Source: an uncultured Acidobacteriota bacterium
Lineage (GTDB): Bacteria; Acidobacteriota; Thermoanaerobaculia; Multivoradales; SZUA-115
Length of the DNA: 64,000 bases
Direction of reading: 5' to 3'
Assembly (NCBI GenBank): GCA_937867335.1
Contig: CALMKX010000229.1
Span: forward strand, 1-64,000
This document shows, in pieces, positions 37,539-45,581 of the stretch (position 1 is the stretch's first letter; every line of letters starts with the position of its first letter). The translations under genes and the position numbers were made by a program. The notes under the pieces are model-generated. The model searched no databases, was not told where the DNA came from, and saw nothing but the letters and a program-made list of their open reading frames with translations.

Positions 37539-38666
37539 TCACTCCGCCTCTTCGAGCTGGATCTCGAGCTCGATTTCCTCGCCCGCCCGCACATTGACCC
37601 GCTTTTCGACGCTCTTGTAGCCCGGCCGCACGATCTCCAACCGGTGGCTTCCGGCGTCGAGCAGCAGCCCGGCGTGAAGCCGGCTGAGCTCGGTCGCCGT
37701 GCCGAGGAAGTGGCCGTCCAGGTAGACCGTGGCGTCGCTCGGGATCAGGCTCAGCTTGAGCCGTCCGGCATCACCTTGCATCTCCGAGTGGCTCGGCTCC
37801 TGCTCACTCGGCTCGTCGCGCGACGGGTAGCGATCGTCGTCCTCGACCGCAGGCGGGCGGCCGCCGAAGTCCCGAGGCTCGGGCGGCGGCACAGGCCGCA
37901 CGGAAGGCCCCGGCACCAGAGTGTCCTCGACGTCGAGGACCACGCCCGGCAGGATCTTGAAGGTGCGGGTGAGGGTCTTGTAGCCGTCGAGGTAGACGGT
38001 CACTTCGTAGGTGCCCTTGGGCAGCCAGAGATATGAGGGGAAGCCGTCGAGATCGTCCGCCGTGCCCACGAACTGGCCGTCCACGTAGACCTCGGCGTTT
38101 TCCGGGCTGACGTCGAAGTCGAGAGCGCCGTTGCCTTCTGCGTAGGCTCCGTAGCGCTCACGGTCGTAGTAGCGAGGCGGGTAGTCGTAGTAGCCGGGAT
38201 AGTCCCACCACCAGGGCCAGTAGTACCAGCCCCAGCCGCCCCAATAGCTGCGGGGGTAGTAGTAGCCGTGAGAGTAGCTGTGGTGCGAGTGGCCGTAGTC
38301 GCCCCGGTGGCCGTCGTAGTAGCCGCCGTGCCCGCGGTCGACCCGTTCGGCACCGCCGCTCGAGCCGCCGTGGCTACGGGTGCGGCCGGCACCCGAGGAG
38401 CCGTGGTCACTCCGCGATGGGGTCGAGCCCTGAGAGCCCACGGAGGACGAGCCGCCCGAGCGGGCGGACGAGGAGCCCGACGAGTGGCTCTCGGAGCCGG
38501 AACTGCCGCCGGTACGTTCCACCCGAGTCGTTTGGCTGCCGCTGTCGCTGGGTGGGCGCTGCCGTCCCTCGCCGGCCGCCACAGCCTGGCCCGCCAGGAG
38601 CATCACGGCGAACGCGGCGGCCGTGGCCGCTGTCGCCGGAGTTGAGATCTTCCGTCCTTGGAACAT
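37539..38666 (-). CDS. Exported protein with two PEGA domains and an aromatic/His-rich linker
   Basis: After a signal peptide (TAAAFAVMLLAGQAVAAGE) there is a Ser/Gly-rich low-complexity region (residues 35-110). Next comes a stretch very rich in His, Tyr, Gly and Trp (residues 110-170). Two PEGA domains follow: LDFDVSPENAEVYVDGQFVG (about 180-255) and LKLSLIPSDATVYLDGHFLG (about 300-370). PEGA repeats are surface or envelope modules. The acidic C-terminus is EIQLEEAE. AAGGAGA precedes the ATG. It lies three bases after the glycosyltransferase gene. Confidence 0.85.
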   Translation of the reverse strand: MFQGRKISTPATAATAAAFAVMLLAGQAVAAGEGRQRPPSDSGSQTTRVERTGGSSGSESHSSGSSSARSGGSSSVGSQGSTPSRSDHGSSGAGRTRSHGGSSGGAERVDRGHGGYYDGHRGDYGHSHHSYSHGYYYPRSYWGGWGWYYWPWWWDYPGYYDYPPRYYDRERYGAYAEGNGALDFDVSPENAEVYVDGQFVGTADDLDGFPSYLWLPKGTYEVTVYLDGYKTLTRTFKILPGVVLDVEDTLVPGPSVRPVPPPEPRDFGGRPPAVEDDDRYPSRDEPSEQEPSHSEMQGDAGRLKLSLIPSDATVYLDGHFLGTATELSRLHAGLLLDAGSHRLEIVRPGYKSVEKRVNVRAGEEIELEIQLEEAE

Positions 38667-38669
38667 GAC

Positions 38670-39602
38670 TCAAGTCTCCTTTCCGAGCCCTGCGCCTTGT
38701 TTCCAGCCGCGGTGGAGGCCCTGGATGTAATGGTACCGGAGAACCTCCTCCCACAAGCGCGGGAGCTCGACAGGGAGTTTTTGCAAGGCCCGGACCAGGC
38801 CTTCGAGTGCCCGTTGCCGGAGCCTCGGAGGCAGGGGCGGTGGCCCTTGATCTCCCACTCCCACGAAGCCGCCCAGCTCGGGATGCAGGCGGCTGAAAAC
38901 CACGGCGCAGTAACCGGCCTTCTCCTGTCGGGCGGCAAAACGGCGGATCTCCGTGGGGTGATCGTGCTCGACCACCGCCTGGGGCTCGTAGGCCAGCTTG
39001 AGGCCGCGGCGGGTGAAGAGCCGATAGCTGGCTTCGATGTCCTCCCAGGCCGGGTAGGGAAAGCGGAGGTCGAACGGCTCGGCGACCAGCAGCTCCCGGG
39101 AGAGCGAGAGGTTCGAGGTGTAGAAGAAATTGAAGGGAACCTCGTCCGGCTGGTCGATCAGGGCATAGCCGAATTGCAGCCCGTACTCGTTGATGTAGCG
39201 GAGAAAGGGACTGAGGCGCATCCGTGGGTGCCAGCGGGTGTAGCCGATCACGGCCCGCCGAGGGTCGTCGCCGAAGCGGCGATGGGCGGCCTGGTGGGCT
39301 GCGAGCCAGGTGGGAGTCGGGACGGTGTCGTCCCCCAGAAAGGCCACCCTCGTCCCAGTGGCGGCGGCGACGCCCCGGTTCCGAGCGGCGGCGGGGCCGC
39401 GATTCTCCTGCTCGAGAACTGTCAGCGGGAGCGAGCTCGACCGGCTGGCCAGGAACTCGGCCGTCCGGTCGGTGGAGCCGTCGTTGACCACGATCACTTC
39501 GAAGGCCGGGGCCCCCACCTGAGCCTCGAGAGCGGCCAACACCTCGGGCAGCACATCCATGCGGTTGAAGGTGGGGATGACCACCGAGACCTCGGGCTGC
39601 AT
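38670..39602 (-). CDS. Family 2 glycosyltransferase
   Basis: A GT-A fold transferase of 310 residues. VSVVIPTFNRMDVLPEVL starts the nucleotide-binding half, EVIVVNDGSTDRTAEFLA and ENRGPAAARNRGVAAATG follow, and LGDDT is the metal-binding DxD-type motif. No membrane helix is evident. The sugar donor is unknown. The ATG has a TAGCTT -10-like box six bases upstream and no ribosome site. It is the first gene of a two-gene transcript with the PEGA protein, so glycosylation of that exported protein or of the envelope is possible. Confidence 0.88.
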   Translation of the reverse strand: MQPEVSVVIPTFNRMDVLPEVLAALEAQVGAPAFEVIVVNDGSTDRTAEFLASRSSSLPLTVLEQENRGPAAARNRGVAAATGTRVAFLGDDTVPTPTWLAAHQAAHRRFGDDPRRAVIGYTRWHPRMRLSPFLRYINEYGLQFGYALIDQPDEVPFNFFYTSNLSLSRELLVAEPFDLRFPYPAWEDIEASYRLFTRRGLKLAYEPQAVVEHDHPTEIRRFAARQEKAGYCAVVFSRLHPELGGFVGVGDQGPPPLPPRLRQRALEGLVRALQKLPVELPRLWEEVLRYHYIQGLHRGWKQGAGLGKET

Positions 39603-39608
39603 GGATCA

Positions 39609-39614
39609 AAGCTA
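39609..39614 (-). promoter_or_regulatory. -10 hexamer before the glycosyltransferase gene
   Basis: TAGCTT on the minus strand ends six bases before the ATG at 39602. The 80-bp gap is shared with the divergent sigma-factor gene. Confidence 0.35.
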
Positions 39615-39682
39615 CTCGAATCCTCGAGGCGGCACCAGGCCGGGAGCGAATAGGTCTGCCAGGGGCGGCGTATGTCATAGTC

Positions 39683-40315
39683 GTGAACACTGAGATGGCC
39701 CTGCCTCGCATTCCCCTGGCCGCGGCTCCCCTCGCTGGTGAAAGCGAGCTGGTGAACCGTGCCCGCTCCGGCGACTCCGCTGCCTGCGACGAGCTGGCCC
39801 GGCGCTATCGCCAGCCGGCCTACCTGCTGGCCTTGCAGCTTCTGGGCGACCCCGACGACGCTCTCGACGTGGCCCAGGACGCCCTCCTGCGCTTCTTCTC
39901 CAAGCTCAACCGCTTCAACTCCGGGCTGCCGGTCAAACCCTGGCTGCTTTCGATCGTGCGCAACCGTGCAGTCGATCTGGTGCGCCGCCGGAAAGTGCGG
40001 CGAGCCGAGCCGATCGAGACCGAGGAAGGCGGCTACCGGCCCGAACTGGTGGACCGCGAAGACGACCCGGAGACCAGCTTCGCCCGTCGCGAGCTGGCCG
40101 AGAGGCTGTGGGAGTCGCTGCGGGCCCTGCCCGAGGCTCAACGGGAGATCTTGGTCCTGCGCGACTACCAGGACCTCTCCTACGCGGAGATTGCCGAGGT
40201 GCTGAGCGTACCCCTCGGTACCGTGATGTCCCGGCTGCACCGGGCTCGTGCCAGCTTGCGCGAGCTGGTGGAGGCTCGAGCCCGAGCGGATCAGCGGAGA
40301 AGGAGCCCCTTGTGA
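39683..40315 (+). CDS. ECF RNA polymerase sigma factor
   Basis: A 210-residue sigma-70 family protein with region 2 (ARRYRQPAYLLALQLLGDPDDALDVAQDALLRFFSKL) and region 4 (LRALPEAQREILVLRDYQDLSYAEIAEVLSVPLGTVMSRLHRAR). The GTG start is used; an ATG 12 bases later is equally possible. The stop overlaps the next gene (GTGA), which encodes a membrane anti-sigma factor. The pair would respond to an envelope signal. Confidence 0.9.
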   Translation: MNTEMALPRIPLAAAPLAGESELVNRARSGDSAACDELARRYRQPAYLLALQLLGDPDDALDVAQDALLRFFSKLNRFNSGLPVKPWLLSIVRNRAVDLVRRRKVRRAEPIETEEGGYRPELVDREDDPETSFARRELAERLWESLRALPEAQREILVLRDYQDLSYAEIAEVLSVPLGTVMSRLHRARASLRELVEARARADQRRRSPL

Positions 40316-40752
40316 GCGAGGATAGCCGGCCTTTCGACGATGCCCTTATTTCCGGCTACCTCGACGGCGAGCTCACCCAAGCCGAGGAGCAGCGGGTACG
40401 ATTGCACCTCGAGCGAGATGCCGAAGCTCGCAAGCTGTTCGAAGATCTGGCCCGCATGCGGCAGGCGGCGCGCGGCACTCGCTTGAAGCTACCCGCCGAC
40501 GAGCAGTGGAGCGAGTTGCCCCGCACCGTGGGCAGCGGGCTGGCGCGTAACCTGGGCTGGGGCCTCTTGGGCTTGTGGCTGGCCGGCTTGGTGTTGTTCG
40601 TGCTCTGGCAGGTGGGTCGCTCGCCGGCCGGCCTGTGGCTGAAGCTGGTGGTGTTCGCCCCGGCGAGCGGCTTCCTCTTGCTGCTGGCTTCGGCGCTGAT
40701 CGATCGGCTGCGAGTGGCTCGCACCGATCGCTACCGGAGGGTGGAGAAATGA
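40312..40752 (+). CDS. Membrane anti-sigma factor without zinc ligands
   Basis: The first 60 residues have the helical layout of the anti-sigma zinc-finger domain (ISGYLDGELTQAEEQRVRLHLERDAEARKLFEDLARM), but the H-x3-C-x2-C ligands are absent. Two hydrophobic segments follow (about residues 82-104 and 113-137), giving an in-out-in topology with almost no periplasmic domain. The GTG start overlaps the sigma-factor stop, a standard arrangement for a cognate pair. Its tail overlaps the YbjQ gene by ATGA. Confidence 0.82.
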   Translation: MSEDSRPFDDALISGYLDGELTQAEEQRVRLHLERDAEARKLFEDLARMRQAARGTRLKLPADEQWSELPRTVGSGLARNLGWGLLGLWLAGLVLFVLWQVGRSPAGLWLKLVVFAPASGFLLLLASALIDRLRVARTDRYRRVEK

Positions 40753-41087
40753 TCGTGGCCACCACCGACGAGGTCTCGGGTCAGCGGATCGTCCGCACCC
40801 TGGGCCTGGTTCGGGGCAACTCAGTTCGAGGCCGCCACCTCGGCCGCGACATCATGGCTGCGCTGCGCAATCTGGTGGGCGGCGAGATTCCGGAATACAC
40901 CAAACTGATCGCCGAAGCGCGGGAGCAGGCCCTGGACCGCATGGTGGCCGAAGCTCGAGAGCTCGGCGCGGACGCCGTGGTCGCCGTGCGCTTCTCGACC
41001 GCCGAGCTCACCCGCGGGGCGGCCGAGCTCCTGGCCTACGGCACCGCCGTGGTGCTGCTCCCGGAGGCACTGGAAAAGGCCTCCTGA
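40749..41087 (+). CDS. YbjQ/UPF0145 family protein
   Basis: A 112-residue protein with the family features: an N-terminal TTDEVSGQRIVRTLGLVRGNSVRGRHLGRDI, then an EAREQALDRMVAEARELGADAVVAVRFSTAEL helix-strand unit. YbjQ proteins form small pentamers and are sometimes annotated as heavy-metal-binding, but the function is not established. It is the third gene of the sigma/anti-sigma operon and so is probably a target or an accessory of that regulon. Confidence 0.85.
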   Translation: MIVATTDEVSGQRIVRTLGLVRGNSVRGRHLGRDIMAALRNLVGGEIPEYTKLIAEAREQALDRMVAEARELGADAVVAVRFSTAELTRGAAELLAYGTAVVLLPEALEKAS

Positions 41088-41109
41088 GCCAGCCTGCAGG
41101 GCCCTTTTT
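41078..41109 (+). terminator. Probable terminator of the sigma-factor operon
   Basis: An imperfect stem (GGC-CT-CCTG ... CAGG-GCC, a 7-bp stem with a two-base bulge) is followed by CTTTTTG. It overlaps the last codons of the YbjQ-like gene. Confidence 0.5.
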
Positions 41110-41111
41110 GC

Positions 41112-41117
41112 TATCCT
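41112..41117 (+). promoter_or_regulatory. -10 hexamer before the alpha/beta-hydrolase-like gene
   Basis: TATCCT lies ten bases before the ATG at 41128 and no ribosome site is visible. Confidence 0.35.
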
Positions 41118-41127
41118 CCTCGCCGCT

Positions 41128-42129
41128 ATGGCCGCCGAGAACGCCGAAGAGATGTTGCGCCGCAAGCGCCGGAAGCGCCTGCTCCAGGGGCTTCTGATCG
41201 GCGCTGCCGCCGTGGGTGTGCCGGCGATCGCCAACGCGGTGATCCGCAAACGGGCCGGCAAGCTCCAACCGGCTCGCTGGGGTCGCACCCAGCGGTACGC
41301 CTGGAGCGAGGGCGAAGTGAGCTTCCAGCGGATGGGCTCGGGGCCGCCCCTGCTCCTGCTCCACTCCTTCGGCCCTGGCCACAGCGGCGAAGAGTGGCGG
41401 GACGTCGCGCAGCTGCTGGAGGATCGCTTCCGCATCTTCGTGCCGGACCTCCTGGGCTGGGGGCGCTCGGAAAAGCCCGCCATCACCTACGACGGCGAGC
41501 TCTACATCCAGTTGATCGACGATTTCCTCCACGACGTCATCGGCCAGCGCGCGGTGATCCTCGCTGCTGGCTTGCCGGCTGCCTATGCTTTGCAGATCGC
41601 GGTGGATTACCCCGAGCGGGTCCGCGCCCTGGGTCTGGTGGTTCCCCAGGGCTTGGAGGTCCACAGCGAGCAGCCGGATTTGAAGGACGCCCTGGTTCAC
41701 CGCCTGCTCAAGGTGCCGGTGCTCGGCACCTCGGCCCTGAACCTCTACACCAGCAAGAAGAGCCTGTCCCACCACCTGAGGCAGGAAGTCTTCGCCTCGG
41801 AGGAAACGGCCACGCCCTCGCTGGTCGAGCATCACTATGTGGCAAGTCACCAGCGGGGTGCTCACAGTGCGCTGGCAGCCTATGTGGCCGGTTACCTGAA
41901 CCACAACGCTCGAGAGCTGCTGCCGCGTCTCACCTGCCCGAGCTGGTTGGTCTGGGGTCGCCAGGCCGTGCAGCCGCCGGTCGAAGCGGCCGACCTTTGG
42001 CTGCGCCATCTCCATGGTAGCGAGCTGCAGGTCTTCGAGGGCAGTGCCACCCTGCCTCATGCCGAGCAGCCCCGGGCTTTCTGCCGCGGCTTGCTCAACT
42101 TCCTCGGCGACGTCGGCGCAAGCCTCTAG
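41128..42129 (+). CDS. Membrane-anchored alpha/beta-hydrolase homologue lacking the catalytic triad
   Basis: A basic N-terminus (RRKRRKR) is followed by a hydrophobic helix (residues 18-38), so the protein is probably anchored with its fold outside or at the membrane. The alpha/beta-hydrolase fold is clear: LLLLHSFGPGHSGEEW oxyanion loop, FVPDLLGWGRSEKP, and VDYPERVRALGLVVP after the elbow. The elbow reads ILAAGLPAAYA, with Gly148 where the GxSxG serine belongs. The acid position is Ala280 (WGRQAVQPP) and the histidine position is Thr308 (EGSATLPHAEQP). Hydrolase activity is therefore unlikely; a binding or scaffold role is possible. Confidence 0.85.
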   Translation: MAAENAEEMLRRKRRKRLLQGLLIGAAAVGVPAIANAVIRKRAGKLQPARWGRTQRYAWSEGEVSFQRMGSGPPLLLLHSFGPGHSGEEWRDVAQLLEDRFRIFVPDLLGWGRSEKPAITYDGELYIQLIDDFLHDVIGQRAVILAAGLPAAYALQIAVDYPERVRALGLVVPQGLEVHSEQPDLKDALVHRLLKVPVLGTSALNLYTSKKSLSHHLRQEVFASEETATPSLVEHHYVASHQRGAHSALAAYVAGYLNHNARELLPRLTCPSWLVWGRQAVQPPVEAADLWLRHLHGSELQVFEGSATLPHAEQPRAFCRGLLNFLGDVGASL

Positions 42130-42132
42130 CTT

Positions 42133-42149
42133 CGGGCGAGAGTCGCCCG
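42133..42149 (+). other. Hairpin between the hydrolase-like gene and ileS
   Basis: A perfect 7-bp stem CGGGCGA-GAG-TCGCCCG is followed by a second short CCCGC/GCGGG hairpin. There is no T-run. A TAGAAT -10 box for ileS lies at 42167-42172. Confidence 0.4.
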
Positions 42150-42206
42150 CTCCCGCCCTGGCGGGCTAGAATACGCCGCCACGCCGTTTCGGCCGGACCC
42201 CCCAAG

Positions 42207-45200
42207 ATGAGCCAGAACTCTTCCTCTGCCCCGTTTCCAGAGCTGCCGCCCGGGTACCCCTTCACACGGCTCGAGCAGGAGGTGCTCGAGCGCTGGAAGG
42301 CAGGGCGCATCTTCGAGAAGACCCTCGCCAAGCCGGCCCCCGAGGGCCCGTTCGTGTTCTTCGAAGGACCTCCCACCGCCAACAACGTGCCCCATGTGGG
42401 CCATGTGGTGTCGCGGGTGGTGAAGGACCTTTTCCCCCGCTTCCGCACCATGCAGGGCTACCACGTGGCCAGGAAGGCCGGTTGGGACACTCACGGCCTG
42501 CCGGTGGAAATCGAGGTCGAGAAGAAGCTGGGCTTTTCCGGCAAGAAAGAGATCGAGGCCTACGGCATCGCCCAGTTCAACCAGGCCTGCCTCGAGAGCG
42601 TGCTCACCTACGAGCGGGACTGGCGAGCGATGACCGAGCGCCTCGGCTACTGGCTGGACCTCGACCACGCCTACCTCACCTACACCAACGAGTACGTGGA
42701 GTCCGTGTGGTGGGCGCTCGCCGAGCTCGAGGGCAAGGGGCTGCTCGAGGAGGGCTACAAGGTCCAGCCCTACTGCGCCCGCTGCGGCACCACGCTGTCC
42801 TCCCACGAGGTGGCGCAGAACTACAAGGACACCGAGGATCCGTCGATCTGGGTGCTCTTTCCCGCCCGGCCTGGCCAGCGGCTCGCCACCACCGACGGTG
42901 GCAGCTGGGAGACCCCGCTTGGCTTCTCGCTTCTGGCCTGGACCACCACGCCCTGGACGACTCCCGGCCACACCGGCCTCGCCGTCCACCCCGAGATCGT
43001 CTACCGCGTGGTCGAGCTGCCGCACCGCCCCGGGGAGCTTGCCCTCTTCGCGGACGCCATCGAGGTTCCCGTGCCCTTCGACCAGGAGGTAGAGGGCAAG
43101 CGCCAGCGCCGGGACTTGCGTGAGCAGCCGGCCCGGGTGCGGATCCTGGGGCGCGATCTCGCCGGGCTCCGCTATGAACGGCCTTTCCCCGTGGAGCCGG
43201 CGGATCGCACTCTCGGACCCTCGGCCTTCGAGCCGCCGCCCTGCGATGAGCACGGCTGGCGAGTGGTCACCGCCGATTACGTCACCGTCTCGGACGGCAC
43301 CGGTATCGTTCACACCGCTCCGGCCTTCGGCGCGGACGACTACGCCACCGGCCAGAAGTACGGCCTGCCGATGTTCCAGACCGTTGAGGCGAACGGCCGC
43401 ATCTCCGAGCGAGGTGGCCTCGAGCCCTTCGCCGGGCTGTGGTTCAAGGAGGCGGACGCCCCCATCGTCCAGAACCTGAAAGCCCGTGGCCGCCTGCTCC
43501 ACAGCGAGCGCTACAAGCACAGCTATCCGTTCTGCTGGCGCTGCGACACGCCCCTGCTGCAGTACGCCACCAAGAGTTGGTTCGTCGCCACCACCCGGCA
43601 GAAGCAGGAGCTGATCGAACGCAACCGCGAAGTGGTCTGGCACCCCGCTCACGTGGGCGAGGGTCGCTTCGGCAACTGGCTGGAGAACATGGTGGACTGG
43701 GCGCTCTCGCGCCGCCGCTACTGGGGGACGCCGCTGCCGGTGTGGCGCTGCGACCAGCCGCAATGCGGAGCCAAGCAAGTGGTGGGCTCCTACGCGGAGC
43801 TCTTCCAGGCCGCCGGCCGAGCGCTTCCGGCCGACCCCTACGACCGCAGCCAGTTCGACCCCCATCGACCGTACGTCGATGAGATCACCTGGACTTGCGC
43901 CCGCTGCGGCTCGGGCACGATGCGCCGGGTGGAAGAGGTGATCGACGCCTGGTTCGATTCGGGCTCGATGCCCTTCGCCCAGCACCACTACCCGTTCGAG
44001 AATCGCCAGCTGCTCGAGGGAGACGAGGGTCTGCGGCAGTTCCCGGCCGACTTCATCTCCGAGGGAGTCGACCAGACCCGCGGCTGGTTCTACACCCTCC
44101 ACGTGCTCGGCCAGCTGCTCTTCGGCTCGGTCACCTACAAGAACTGCATCGTGGTGGGCCACGTCAACGACGAGAAGGGGCGCAAGATGTCCAAGCGCCT
44201 CGGCAACGTGGTGGACCCGATGGCGGTGCTCGCCGAGACCGGGGCGGATGCCTTGCGCTGGTACTTCTACGTCAACGATCCGGAGCAGACCTCCCGCTTC
44301 TCGGCCCGGCTGGTGCGGGAGGCCACTCAGAGTTTCCTCATCCCGCTGTGGAACGCCCTCTCTTTTTTCACCATCTACGCCAACCTGGACGGCTGGCATC
44401 CGGGCCGGGCGGCCGAGCCGCCGATCGAGGAGCGAGCCGAGCTCGACCGCTGGATTCTGCTGCGGCTGGACGAACTGGTTCGAGGGGTCACCGAGGGGCT
44501 GTCCGGTTTCTTGATCGTCGAACCGGCTCGAGCCCTCGAGACGTTCCTGGACGACCTCACCAACTGGTACATCCGGCGCAGCCGGGCTCGGTTCTGGTCC
44601 GCCGGCTCCGAGGGGCCGGACAAGGAAGCCGCCTACTGCACCCTCTACCAGGTGCTCACCACCCTCTCGCGGTTGATCGCTCCCTTCACGCCCTTCGTGG
44701 CCGAAGTGCTCCACGGCCACCTCGAGCGCAGCCAGGGCGGTAGGGCCGCCGAGAGCGTGCATCTCGAGGCTTGGCCTCGAGCGCTGAACTTGACGGAGCG
44801 CCTCGGGGGTGATGCCGAGGTTCTGGTGCAGTGCATGAGGGATGCGCAGCGGGTGGTCTCCCTCGGCCGAGCGGCCCGCAACACCCACGAGATCAAGACC
44901 CGCCAACCGCTGGCCGGCGTCACCCTGGTTGCGAGTTCCGAGGCCGGTTTCCGCGGCAACATCGAGCGCTTCGAGGAACTGATCGCCGAGGAGCTCAACG
45001 TCAAGGAGATCCGCTGGGCCGAGCGGCGCAGCGACTTCGTGCACCACGAGGTGCGGCCGGATTTCCGCGCTCTCGGCCGCGAGCTCGGGCCGCGCATGCC
45101 CAAGGTGAAGGCGGCGCTCGAGGTGGCCGACGGCGACCAGTTGGTCGAGCGGCTCGACCGCGAGGGAGAAATCGAGCTGAGGATCGACGGCGAGCCCCTG

Positions 45201-45566
45201 CGGCTCGGCCGCCACCAGCTGGACATCCGGCTGATCGAGAAGCCGGGCCTCGCCACCGCTGGAGACTCGGTGCTCCTGGTGGCGCTCGACACCGAACTCA
45301 GCCCGGCGCTCATCGCCGAAGGCCGGGCTCGGGAAGTTGTGCACAAGATTCAAAGCGCCCGGAAGGATGCCCGGCTGGACTACGCAAACCGCATCCGAGT
45401 GCGCTACCGCGCGGACGCCGAGCTCGATGCGGCGGTGGCCGCCCACCGTGAGTGGATCGCCGGCGAGACGCTGGCGGTCGAGCTTCTAGGCGAGAGCGAT
45501 GCGGCAGAGCTCGCGAGCTCACCCGTCGAGGAGCTCGAGTTCGCCTTCGCCATCGAGAAAGTGTGA
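42207..45566 (+). CDS. ileS: Isoleucyl-tRNA synthetase, eukaryote-like type
   Basis: A class I synthetase of 1119 residues charging tRNA(Ile). The HIGH motif is PHVGH (GPPTANNVPHVGH) and the KMSKS loop is KMSKR. The CP1 editing domain lies roughly at residues 210-440 (TTPWTTPGHTGLAVHPE). The sequences WDTHGLPVEIEVEKKLGFSGK, YCARCGTTLSSHEVAQNYKD and FISEGVDQTRGWFYTLHVL resemble the eukaryotic/IleS2 group rather than the E. coli type, and the C-terminal zinc ribbon of IleS1 is not seen. IleS2 enzymes tend to be mupirocin-tolerant. The start lies 34 bases after a TAGAAT box and has no ribosome site. Confidence 0.95.
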   Translation: MSQNSSSAPFPELPPGYPFTRLEQEVLERWKAGRIFEKTLAKPAPEGPFVFFEGPPTANNVPHVGHVVSRVVKDLFPRFRTMQGYHVARKAGWDTHGLPVEIEVEKKLGFSGKKEIEAYGIAQFNQACLESVLTYERDWRAMTERLGYWLDLDHAYLTYTNEYVESVWWALAELEGKGLLEEGYKVQPYCARCGTTLSSHEVAQNYKDTEDPSIWVLFPARPGQRLATTDGGSWETPLGFSLLAWTTTPWTTPGHTGLAVHPEIVYRVVELPHRPGELALFADAIEVPVPFDQEVEGKRQRRDLREQPARVRILGRDLAGLRYERPFPVEPADRTLGPSAFEPPPCDEHGWRVVTADYVTVSDGTGIVHTAPAFGADDYATGQKYGLPMFQTVEANGRISERGGLEPFAGLWFKEADAPIVQNLKARGRLLHSERYKHSYPFCWRCDTPLLQYATKSWFVATTRQKQELIERNREVVWHPAHVGEGRFGNWLENMVDWALSRRRYWGTPLPVWRCDQPQCGAKQVVGSYAELFQAAGRALPADPYDRSQFDPHRPYVDEITWTCARCGSGTMRRVEEVIDAWFDSGSMPFAQHHYPFENRQLLEGDEGLRQFPADFISEGVDQTRGWFYTLHVLGQLLFGSVTYKNCIVVGHVNDEKGRKMSKRLGNVVDPMAVLAETGADALRWYFYVNDPEQTSRFSARLVREATQSFLIPLWNALSFFTIYANLDGWHPGRAAEPPIEERAELDRWILLRLDELVRGVTEGLSGFLIVEPARALETFLDDLTNWYIRRSRARFWSAGSEGPDKEAAYCTLYQVLTTLSRLIAPFTPFVAEVLHGHLERSQGGRAAESVHLEAWPRALNLTERLGGDAEVLVQCMRDAQRVVSLGRAARNTHEIKTRQPLAGVTLVASSEAGFRGNIERFEELIAEELNVKEIRWAERRSDFVHHEVRPDFRALGRELGPRMPKVKAALEVADGDQLVERLDREGEIELRIDGEPLRLGRHQLDIRLIEKPGLATAGDSVLLVALDTELSPALIAEGRAREVVHKIQSARKDARLDYANRIRVRYRADAELDAAVAAHREWIAGETLAVELLGESDAAELASSPVEELEFAFAIEKV

Positions 45567-45581
45567 GACAAGGGGAGCCAG

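Noticed and set aside
42130-42206. T-box or other riboswitch before ileS
   Set aside because: The gap is only 77 bases, with two short hairpins and a -10 box; no T-box sequence or specifier domain fits.
42126-45446. A 1106-codon minus-strand open frame opposite ileS
   Set aside because: It is an antisense shadow of a high-GC gene; no motifs, and composition is typical of such shadows.
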